Shown here: piece by piece, positions 20,960 through 30,689 of the stretch | How positions within the stretch are numbered: the stretch's first letter is position 1 | How the letters are laid out: every line of letters starts with the position of its first letter | DNA from: Closterium sp. NIES-65 | Taxonomy: Eukaryota > Streptophyta > Zygnematophyceae > Desmidiales > Closteriaceae | Assembly (NCBI GenBank): GCA_948144175.1 | Contig: CANXME010002327.1 | Span: 2,560,001-2,624,000 of the forward strand | Length of the DNA stretch: 64,000 bases | Direction: 5' to 3' | Translations under genes and position numbers: made by a program | Notes under the pieces: generated by a model | Told to the model about the DNA's origin: nothing | The model's input: the letters and a program-made list of their open reading frames with translations, nothing else | Databases searched by the model: none

Positions 20960-21660
20960 AGGGCCCACCACTACCTACCTACCTACCTACCAAACTGCGC
21001 CCTAGGGCGCCTCGTTTTTTTCACGGCCCCCTAAGACCCCGCGACCCGCGACCCGCCCCTTAGCGACTCGCGCGCCGCCCCTTAAGGCCCCGTCGGCCCA
21101 CGCGCTCGCCCCTTACGGCCCCGCGCTCGCCCCTTAGCAACCCTGTCGGCCCCGCGATCGCCCCTAATGGCCCCGTCGGCCCCGCGCTCACCTCCCTAGA
21201 GGCCCCCGTTGGCCCCGCGTTCGCCCTTAGCGGCCCCTTACGGCCCCGCGCTCGCCCCTAGAGGCCCCGAACGGCCCCGCGCTCGCCCTTAGCGGCCCCT
21301 TACGGCCCCGCGCTCGCCCCTAGAGGTCCCGAACGGCCCTGCGCTCGCCCTTAGCGGCCCCTTACGGCCCCGCGCTTGCCCCTAGAGGCCCCGATCGGCC
21401 CCACGCTCGCCCTTAGCGGCCCCTTACGGCCCCGGGCTCGCCCCTAGAGGCCCCAAACGGCCCCCCCAGAATGAGCCGCCCGACCCGAGCAGCCCGAACC
21501 GAGCCGCCCGAACCGAGCCGCCCAAACCGAGCCGCCCAGCCCAAACCGAGCCGCGCCGCTCGAACCTAGCCGCGCCGCCCTTCCCGAGCCGCGCCGCCCT
21601 ACCTGAACCGAGCCGCGCCGCCCGTACTGAACCGAGCCGCCCTACCTGAGTCGCACTGCC
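20960..21660 (+). repeat. GC-rich leader array of Copia element
   Basis: After an ACCT microsatellite (about 20975-20992) come degenerate repeats built from GGCCCCGCGCTCGCCCCTAG and CCCTTAGCGGCCCCTTACGG, then GAGCCGCCCGAACC units. It lies between the primer site and gag, and no protein-like frame is recognisable in it. Confidence 0.75.
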
Positions 21661-22782
21661 TAATGTTTTTGGGGTGCCCCTATTGCTATTACTCCTACTA
21701 CTGCTATGGCTAGCCCTCCTGTACTGGGTTTCGATGCTGAGGGCCGCCCAGTGAAGTTCGAAACCTGGCTAGATGACCTACACCTCTTCCTACAGCTCAC
21801 TGTCAAGGAGGACATCTCACTGTACGATCACGCCCTATGTCATGCTCTTGCTCCTGCTGCTACTGCTGTCAGCACTGCCCGCTAACAGTGGCAGACTCGT
21901 GACGCCCACTCTCGCTTCGCTATTCGCAACTCCCTGCCGATAGATGAGCGCGAACACTTTGGGCAGCACAAGACTGCACAGGCACTGTACACTACTGCCG
22001 TTGCCCGCTACTCCTCACCGGCCTCTGCCGCTCTAGGCCGTCTCTCTCTTCCCAACCTGTTCCCCGACTTAGCCTCTTTCCACACAGTCGCTGACCTCAT
22101 TACGCACCTCCGCACTAGTGAGGCTCGCTTCCGCGCCGCCATGCCTGATGAGTTCCTTGCCAAGAACCCACCCCCACTCTGGCTCACTCTCTACCACCTA
22201 GTCACCCGCCTCCCTGATACTCTGCGCTCAGTCAGGGACCACTTCCTAGCTCGCTGCCCCACTGAGCTCACCATTGCCCTCCTCGAGAAGGAACTCCTTG
22301 CAGCTGAGGCTAGCATAGTCGCTATAGGTGCCTCTCGTGGCGACCCCCGTACCCCATTCTTTGAGGGGTGTTCTCCTTCCCCCCTTCTTCCCTCTGTCGC
22401 CTCTGCTGCTGCTGTCAACCTCCTTGGTGCTGAGAAGGTGGGGATTGTGTCTGCTTTGAGCGGGTGCCGCAGCGGCAAGGGCAAAGGGGGCAAGGGCGGT
22501 GGCGGTGACAGCGGGGGAGGCGGTGGTGGGGGTGGTGGCGGCGGTGGGGGTGGTGGCACGACTGGAGGGGCTAGTGGCAGCGGTGGGGGTGGTGGCGGCA
22601 GCGGCGGGGGACGTGGCAGGAGCGGAGGCGGTGGTGGGGGTGGCGGTGGACGCGGCGGCGGCAGGGGTTGGGGTGGTCGATGAGGTGGCGGCGGCGGTGG
22701 TGGTCGTAGAGGCACTGGCGGTGGCCAGAGCCAGCAGCACACTCCGTCGCCCCAAGAGGTCCGTGAGTGGTATTCTCAGCAC

Positions 22783-22809
22783 GGGGGGGGGGGGGGGGGG
22801 GGGGGGGGG
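22783..22809 (+). repeat. Run of 27 G
   Basis: An uninterrupted poly(G) tract at the end of the glycine-rich gag tail of the Copia element. Sequencing or assembly length error is possible in such a run. Confidence 0.85.
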
Positions 22810-25800
22810 TGGCTTTAGCTGCACGTACGTCATTCGCACTGGTGACCGCACTGGTTAGCCGTGTGGGGGACCGCACGCCACACAGCGCTGCTTCGCTCGT
22901 CTCAACGACGCTTGGCGTGTTCTGTTCCCTCAGGCCACTGAGCTGCCCCGCTGGCTCGATCTCCTGAAGAAGGGGATTGATATCTATGCTCTAGACTTTG
23001 ATGCTATTCTCACTGCTATGTATGTGATGTCTACTAGTGGAGAGGGTGCTGAGTACCTGTGTGTGTCGCGCGACCCGAGCATTAGGACTAGTGCGTCTGC
23101 CGCTCCAGGTACTTGCGTGTCTGCTACCCCAGGTGCTGATGAGGCAGCTGCTCTAGGTGCTTGTGCGTCTGCCCCCCCCTGGTACTGAGTCGACGGCAGC
23201 ACTGCACACTTTCACACTGGACTCAGGTGCTTCTCGCTGCTTCTTTTGTGACCGCACTGCCCTTGAGCCGCTTGCTCGGCCAGTTGCTGTCTCCCTCACT
23301 AACCCCTCTAGGGGTCCGATCATTGCGACCTCCTCCACTTTCCTTCCCTGTCATGCGGTCCCGTCGGGCACACTGTCAGGTCTCCACCTCCCCTCGTTCT
23401 CTACGAACTTGGTGGCAGGTAGTGCACTCCAGGACGGGGGTGTTCACCAGTTCACACTGCACGTGTGCTCGTACGGGCCGCCACTTGGCTACCTTCACTC
23501 GGCAGCCGGGGTCGGACCTGTACACACTGACCACTGAGTCCCCTCAGGTCGATGCGTCTGCATCTGCGTCCACGTCAGGTCAGCTGTCTGCCCCCTGCTC
23601 GTGTCGCTCTCTGGCGCACGAGAATGTGCTCTGGCACCACCGACTTGGCCACCCGTCTGTGCAGCGTCTTCGTGCCATGCACTCCCGGTACCTTGTCTCC
23701 GGTCTTCCCAGAGTCCTCCCTCCCCTCCCACCCTCGCCTGCTCCTCCCTGTCTTCCCTGCGTCGAGGGGCGGCAGCGCGCCGCTCCTCACTCCTCCTCGT
23801 TTCCCCCGACGACTGCTCCCTTGCAGACACTCCACATGGACGTGTGGGGCCCAGCCCGCGTCCGTGGTCAGGGTCAGGAGAGGTACTTCCTGATAGTTGT
23901 TGACGACTACTCGCGCTACACCACGGTCTTCCCCTTGCGCACCAAGGGTGAGGTCCCTGATGTCTTGATCCCTTGGATCCGCAGAGCCCGTCTCCAGCTC
24001 AGCGAGCGTTTCCACTCGGACTTTCCTGTCCTGCGCTTGCACTCTGACAGAGGTGGTGAGTTCTCCTCCGACCTCTTGGCAGCCTACTGTGCTGAGCACG
24101 GCATTGAGCAGTCGTTCACGCTTCCGGCCTCTCCACGGCAGAATGGGATTGCAGAGCGCCACATTGGCCTGGTCATGGAGGTCGCCCGTACCTCCTTGAT
24201 CCATGCGGCTGCCCCCCACTTTCTGTGGCCGTTTGCGGTCCAGTACGCTGCGCATCAGCTCAACCTCTGGCCTCGTTTCTCCTTGCCGGAAACCTCGCCC
24301 ACACTGCTGTGGACGGGGGAGGTTGGCGATGCGTCGTGTTTCCGGGTCTGGGGATCTCGAGCTTTTGTCCGCGATACGTCTGCGGACAAGCTCTCCTCCC
24401 ATGCTGTTCCCTACGTCTTCCTCGGCTTTGTCCCGGACGCGCCTTGTTGGCAGTTTTACCACGCCACCTCGCGCCGAGTCTTGCCCTCTCAGGACGTCAC
24501 TTTTGACGAGTTCGTCCCCTACTACCGCCTCTTCCCCTACCGCACTGCCCCGCTCCCCCCCCGCCTCTCTTCCTCGCGCTAGGTGCTGTAGTCGTAGACC
24601 CCCTCCCCCCTCAGGGTGCCGCTCCCTCAGGTGTGTCTCAGGTAGACCCGGTTGAGCCTGTTGAGGTAGCTGTCGACTCTCGTCCTGCTGTGGGTGCGGA
24701 ACTTGGGGGTGCTGAGCCTGGGGGTGCGGAGCCTGGGGGTGCTGAGCCTGGGGGTGCGGAGCCTGGGGGTGCGGAGCCTGGGGGTGCTGAGCCTTGGGGT
24801 GCGGAGCCTGGGGGTGCTGAGCCTGGGAGTACTGAGCCTGGGGGTGCTGAGCCGCAGAGTCCGGAGTCTGGGGGTTCTGAGTCTGGAGGTCCTGGGCCTG
24901 AGGGTCCTACACCTGGCGGAGCCCTCTCCTCGGAGCAGCTGCGTGAGTGGTACTTCCAGTACTGCAGCCTCAGGAGAGGTACCTCTGGAGCCAGGCGTAC
25001 TACTGCGACTGGTGCTAGTGCTTCTCCTCCTAGCCGAGAGCTCCCCTCCCGTGAGCGGATCCGTGGGTGGTACGAGCGGCGCTGCACTCTTCGGAGTGGC
25101 GCGCCTGGTGTCGCGGACCCTGCTGCTGCTGGTGGTGCTACTAGTGCTGGAGACTCTACTAGTTTTGCTAATGCTACGGCCCCAGACGTTGGAGCTGTTT
25201 CTGGTGCTGCGGACCCGGGCGTTGGAGCTACGGCTGGTGCTGCGGACCCAGGCGCTCGTGTTGCTGCTGGTGCTGAGGACCCGGGCGTTGGAGCTGCTGC
25301 TGGTACTGAGGACCCGGGCGTTGGAGCTGCTGCTGGTGCTGAGGACCCTAGAGCTGGTGCTGCTGCTGGTGCTGTGGAATCGGGCGTTGGAGCTGCTGCT
25401 GGTGCGGAGGACCCTGGCGCTGGTGTCTCTGCTGGTTCTGGAGTCGCTGCACAGCAGCGGCCGTACTTCGTTCCGCTCCTTCAGCAGGTTCTTGGTCTCC
25501 CGCCTTCTCTCGGACCTCCTCCTCCCTTAGAGTGTCCACAACCTGTCCAGTCACGGTTACAGTTACAGCCCGCCTCCCCACTGCCTGCTCCTTCTCCCTA
25601 CACTGGTCCTGCTGGAGATCTTGCTGAGCGTCGTGAGCCTGCGTCTCGCCCTGCGTCGCCTGTCCGTACTGCTCGCACTAGTGGTTGCGGTTCGCGTCAG
25701 CGTCCTCCTCCTGTCCCTGGCACGCACCGGATGTCTCTGCGTCCGTCCACTGCTCCTGTGCGTGCCCCTTTGCCTTCTCCTCCTGAGTCCTCTCTTCCTG

Positions 25801-27920
25801 CTCTTTCCGGCCCGGAGTCGGACTCTCTTCGTGCTGCCAGTCCTACTGTCACGCGTCTCCTTGCTACTGTCGTCACTGACCCTTGTTTTGAGTCCACTGA
25901 TGCGTCTGCCCTAGTTGCTGAGCTCGTCGACTTTGCTGCTCGCTGTCGTCTAGACTACGCTTCTAGTCTTGTCGCTGAGTCTGAGTCTGACTGTCCTCCG
26001 TCCGTCGGGGGTGAGTGTGCCCTTGGCACGGACGTCCTTGAGGACAGGCAGGAGGAGTTCCAGTGCTTGGCCGCTGCTTCACCTCATCTCGTGTCCGTAC
26101 TGCTTACCCCTGAGGGAGACCCGGATGCACTTGACATCCCGACTCCGCGCTCTTACGCGGAGGCGATAGAGGGTCCCTACTCTTCTCAGTGGCAGGCAGC
26201 TATGGATGCAGAGATGGCTTCCTGGAAGTCCACAGGCACCTACGTTGACGCTGTTCCCCCTCCTGGGGCGAACATCGTCAGTGGCATGTGGATTTTCAGG
26301 GTGAAGCGGCCGCCGGGTTCTCCGCCTGTCTTCAAGACGCGTTACGTGGCTCGTGGCTTTCAGACCTTCTCTCCCACCCCGAAGATGACCACTCTTCGGG
26401 TACTACTGCACGTAGCTGCTCACCGTGACTACGAGCTACACTCTCTTGACTTCAGCACTGCCTTCCTGCAAGGCAGCCTGCACGAGGAGATCTGGCTGCG
26501 CCGCCCACTTGGCTTCATTGGGACTTTTCCTCCTGGCACCCAGTGGAGCCTCCGGCGGCCAGTCTACGGTCTCCGCCATGCACCGCGTGAGTGGCATGAT
26601 ACACTGAGGACTACACTTGCGGCTCTTGGGTTTGCTCCCTCTACTGCCGACCCGTCGCTGTTTCTGCGCACCGACACTTCTCTGCCGCCGTTTTACATCC
26701 TCATGTACGTCGACGACTTGGTGTTTGCCACAGCTGACACTGCTGGACTCGCCGACGTGAAGTCCGAGCTGCAGAAGAGACACACGTGCACAGACCTGGG
26801 TGAACTGCGCAGCTACCTTGGCTTGCAGATCACCCGGGACAGAGCACGCCGCACCATCACCCTGACTCAGTCACACATGGTGCAGCAGGTCCTTCAGCGC
26901 TTCGGCTTTACGTACTCCTCGCCTCAGGCCACTCCTCTGCCTACTCACCACTCGCTCTCAGCTCTGCCTTCGGATGAGTCCGTAGAGTCGAGTGGCCCGT
27001 ACCCAGAGCTTGTTGGCTGCCTCATGTACCTGATGACCTGCACACGACCTGACCTTGCATACCCTCTTAGCATTCTCGCACGCTATGTTGCTCCTGGGAG
27101 ACACCGACCAGAGCACATGGCTGCAGCGAAGAGGGTGTTGCGCTACTTGTGCAGTACGTCGAGCATGGGGCTAGTGCTTGGAAGGCGGAGTCTAGTGGTC
27201 CTCACTGGTCACGCAGACACTTGTTGGGCTGACGACCAGGCTACGCAGCGGTCGTCACAGGGTTACACCTTCTGCCTTGGTTCCGGCTCTGTTTCGTGGC
27301 GAGCTACTCGCTCGTCTTCTGTTCTCGGCTCTAGTTGTGAGGCTGAGATCTACGCAGGGGCCATGGCTGCTCAGGAGCTTCGCTGGCTCACCTATCTGCT
27401 GACCGACCTTGGAGAGCCGCCTCGTTCTCCTCCAGTTCTGTACGTAGACAACAAGGCCATGCTGGCCTTGTGTCGAGAGCAGAGACTGGAGCACAGAACA
27501 AAGCACATTGCTCTCCGCTACTTCCTTGCTCGTGAGCTACAGCAGCGTGGTCAGTTGCGGCTTGCGTACGTTGCCTCTGAGGCCAACACTGCTGATGTCT
27601 TCACCAAGGCACTTGCGCCTTGTGATCATCAGCTCTTCTGCACCCAGCTGGGTCTTGTACCTGTCTTGCCTCACTTGCTCACCTCTTGACCTTGCTTGTA
27701 CTGTTACATATATATATACCTACTCTTGCTTGTCTAGCCTTATACATATATATGTACTCCTGCATGTGAACTGGCCTTGTGGCCTTGAACTGGCCTTGTG
27801 GCCTTGAACTTGTGCTCGGAATGTGTGGTGACTTTGTGATCCAACCTGAGCTTGCTTTGCTTTGCTTTACTTGACTGGTCTTGTGACCCCTAGTTCTCCC
27901 CCACTTCGCCTATGGGGGTG

Positions 27921-28052
27921 TGTCAAACATTATATATGTTGTGCTTGTTTAGGCTACAGTGGGTTAGCCTATAGGGGGTACACAATTCTAGGGTTATGTA
28001 CTTGTACTGATTTCACTGTTAGTTCAACCATTCCTGTTCATTCATTTCAACA
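27921..28052 (+). repeat. 3' LTR, Copia (132 bp)
   Basis: Same ends as the 5' LTR, preceded by the purine-rich TATGGGGGTG. Recombinase-like sequence of the host element resumes immediately after it. Confidence 0.9.
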
Positions 28053-28407
28053 CTTTGGACGTGGTTCACTTCAAGGCCAAGCAAGGTCGCCGTCGTACCC
28101 GAGGATTCGGAACTGGTGCAAAGAAGCCTTTGGGAAGATCGGACTAAGGGGACAGCAGCTGGGCACTCACTCATTTCACAAAGGAGCAGCCACTGCTGCG
28201 GCGAACACCGGCGTGCCGGACAGAATCTTCAAACGACTGGGCAGATGGCGCAGCGATACAGCGAAGGAGATGTACGTCACGCCCAACGTCGAACATCTCA
28301 TCAGCGCCTCCTGCCAGCTGCAAGATATGGCCTACGCCCCTTTTTCAGCATAGCACGCGGAGGCACTCGTGCGTCATCGAAAACCCCCGCTGCCCATGTC
28401 TCAGAGA

Positions 28408-28466
28408 CCCCAGTTGAAATGAGAACGATGCCAAATGATAAGTATTAGAAAGCAAGCTTTCTAAAT
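28408..28466 (+). repeat. Split direct repeat B1
   Basis: CCCAGTTGAAATGAGAACGA followed by a 9-bp perfect inverted repeat TTAGAAAGC-AA-GCTTTCTAA. It recurs as B2 at 28850-28908 with a couple of differences. B1 abuts A2. Confidence 0.8.
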
Positions 28467-28650
28467 ATGATAAATTTTAAACATACATAGTGTTTTTTAA
28501 AATTACGTATTTCGAAAGCGCAGCTGACTGTAACGCGAATTTGGCATCGTCGAAGCGCGCTAAACGCCCTTCTCCAACTACAAATTGTGGGTTGGAGCTC
28601 ATTTCCTTCCACCCACGTCTCTCATTTTTCAAACGGCTCATGCAACTCTC
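28464..28650 (+). repeat. Split direct repeat A2 (187 bp)
   Basis: Direct copy of A1 (19503-19689). It lies between B1 and B2, as expected for the right end of a split-direct-repeat element. Confidence 0.85.
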
Positions 28651-28849
28651 CCACCCCCCGCCCCAACACTGATGGACACCAAGGCCGCCGCTTACACAGG
28701 ACATAAGTGGTACAATATGGGTTAGCGCACACCTATTGGGATTGATAGCTTGACGAATGATTGATAGGAAGTATCATGACATGTACTAGCACTTATATTG
28801 TCTAGCTCGAGGTGCATGTTGTAATTTGCCAGTTGAAATAAGAACGATG

Positions 28850-28908
28850 CCCAGTTGAAATGAGAACGATGCCAAATTACAAGTCTTAGAAAGCAAGCTT
28901 TCTAAATA
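28850..28908 (+). repeat. Split direct repeat B2
   Basis: Second copy of B1 with the same hairpin TTAGAAAGC-AA-GCTTTCTAA. A partial extra copy of its first 22 bases precedes it at about 28829-28850. It marks the probable right end of the PAT-like element. Confidence 0.8.
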
Positions 28909-30689
28909 CAAAATTTTAGAAAGTGTTACATTTCATTACACTTTCAAAAATTATCATTTTTAATAACAACCTTTTTATTTGGGGAAACACTGATGCGTCG
29001 GATTTTTTTAAAAATTAACACCGAATTTTCAGGCTTTTTTTTTAGGGGACACTGTCGATCAGGGATGCTACATGGAATGACCCTGATGTGTGCCTAAAAG
29101 TGAATATGAGGGCCTGCTACCATGGTCAAGTAAGGGTTGCGCACGGAAATGTCAATAACGAAGAGAGTGCCTACAATGTAAGGCATGTAATGTATGCGGA
29201 AGAAGCCCTAGCGTAATATAATGGCGAGGTTGTAGGGCCAAGTCTGATCTTAAGATGTTCTAAGCTATGTTTCAGTAAGGGATGGAAATCCATTACAAGC
29301 TTCCTGGAATAACATTAAACGTTTTCGCATTTCCTAAAAGCTAAATCTGAAACGCGTCCCGTGGATGCTCGAAGGTGTGAGCGACGATTGGCATAACTTT
29401 TCCAGAGTCAAGTTTCAGACCCTGAGGACGCGTCACCTCCCTCGATCGATCGTGCAAAATCGAGGAATATCGATCGTCCACCGCACTAAAATCCCGCCTT
29501 TCGTATTTACATTTATTTAAAAACTTTTTGAACCGAATCAAGAATCGAACCTACGCAGGGTCGATCGAGGCAGGTGACGTGTCCTGAGGGTCCGTGTAAG
29601 GACGCGGCAACTGTTTTTATTTAGGCAGGATTGTTCGTTAGAGGGGATCGATGTGCTGTTTATACAGTGTATTTGCGACATCGCGAGCGCTTGGTATCCG
29701 TGTTTCGCGGGAGCTCGATGATATACAGTAAATAGGTACCCAAACTAGTGGCACCTGCAGCTCGCACGATCGATGTGCCATGTTGCACACATCGATAGTG
29801 CGTTTTGGTTGGTGTGAGAGCACATCGCGCCACAGGTGACAGCCGCGATCGATCGACGTCGCCCACGGTCGCAAGCCAAAATAATATTCCGACGTGGATC
29901 CAACCTTCCCGATCCTGCAATTCTGATCCCGGCACCTATTGCTCGATGTGTCTACCTCACAGCAAATTTGCAGTTTGGGCACATCGGTGTGCCGATCGAT
30001 GTGCCAGGATCGATGTGAGGTCACGATCCTCCCTCAATCCTCGAAAAATGCAAACAGGTGCCGCGTCCTAAGGGCTGCCCAGATTCTGAGGCAGATTCCG
30101 GATGTTGCGAACAAAACACTTCGTAACACACCACCGCTGTACAGATTTCAACGATCGGCCTCACGATAGCCTGCGAACTGACATCTGAACACTAAGCCCC
30201 AAGGCACCAACACGAATTTTTGCGACGTCAGCAAAACTCTCAACAACAATTTGATCATCAGGCGAATTTGATGACAAGGCATTTGCGACGTCGCAGTTCG
30301 CGTTGTTCTGAGGCAGATTTTTCCCGCATCCGAACTTTGGGAATGTGCGACAGCTCAGATTGTTGGGTTGTCAGATGTTGTTCGAGTCTTGAAATGCAAA
30401 ATCATAGCTGATTCAAGTTTTGGTTGACCTTGCGTGCACCTAGGATAATCGTCATTTCTATCCTTACGCGACCGCGACCACCTCAACACTGACGCGTAAT
30501 CCATCATAAGGTCATGATTGCTTCACATTCTTAAATCTCGTCTAGCGGAGCACCACGAATTTAATCCATCAATTTTGACCGTCAACGTCCTTTTTCCCAG
30601 TTCAACCGTTTTCGGAGACACTGGCAGATTCTCAAGGTAACGGTGCTGGATAAGAGAATTCGGATTCGATACGATCCGATCTGCCAGCC
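28909..30689. other. Intergenic DNA upstream of the MATE gene
   Basis: About 1.8 kb of AT-richer DNA with only short open frames and no recognised protein. The notable content is a loose cluster of ATCGAT/GATCGATC palindromes between about 29430 and 30020, including three copies of GATCGATGTG. No tRNA, rRNA or clear repeat boundary was seen. The MATE promoter should lie towards the right end, but I found no convincing TATA box. Confidence 0.4.

Larger units (their letters stand above)
20790..28052 (+). mobile_element. Full-length Copia element inside the PAT-like element
   Basis: A Ty1/Copia fossil with both LTRs. Order: LTR, primer site (20922 on, TGGTATAGACCAGG), GC-rich leader (about 20.96-21.66 kb), gag with glycine-rich tail (about 21.7-22.95), protease with LDSGAS (about 23.2), integrase (HHRLGHPS, DVWGPARV, VVDDYSRY; about 23.6-24.58), a linker of GGAEP repeats and 11-residue GAAAGAEDPGV-type repeats (24.6-25.5), RT (YVDDLVFA; about 26.1-26.95), RNase H (about 27.0-27.69), UTR and polypurine tract (TATGGGGGTG). 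The two 132-bp LTRs differ at about 6 positions by eye (4-5%), so it is not recent. It has a handful of breaks. Flanking pentamers (TGACG, CTTTG) do not match. Confidence 0.9.
19503..28908 (+). mobile_element. PAT-like (DIRS-order) retroelement with split direct repeats, occupied by a Copia
   Basis: A fossil tyrosine-recombinase retroelement. Order: repeat A1 (19503-19689), gag (about 19806-20789, with an acidic DSDDSDDD stretch and a helical block), a Copia element (20790-28052), the C-terminal part of a tyrosine recombinase (about 28060-28350, with THSFHKGAATAAA, RLGRWRSD and a downstream Tyr), then B1 (28408-28466), A2 (28464-28650) and B2 (28850-28908). A1-coding-B1-A2-B2 is the split-direct-repeat plan of PAT/Ngaro elements. 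No RT-RNase H is present between gag and recombinase. A related RT fragment lies at 9.8-11.6 kb. The element is broken. Confidence 0.75.

Noticed and set aside
29520-29580. tRNA T-arm-like GGTTCGATTC on the minus strand
   Set aside because: No flanking stem complementarity, anticodon arm or acceptor stem could be found.
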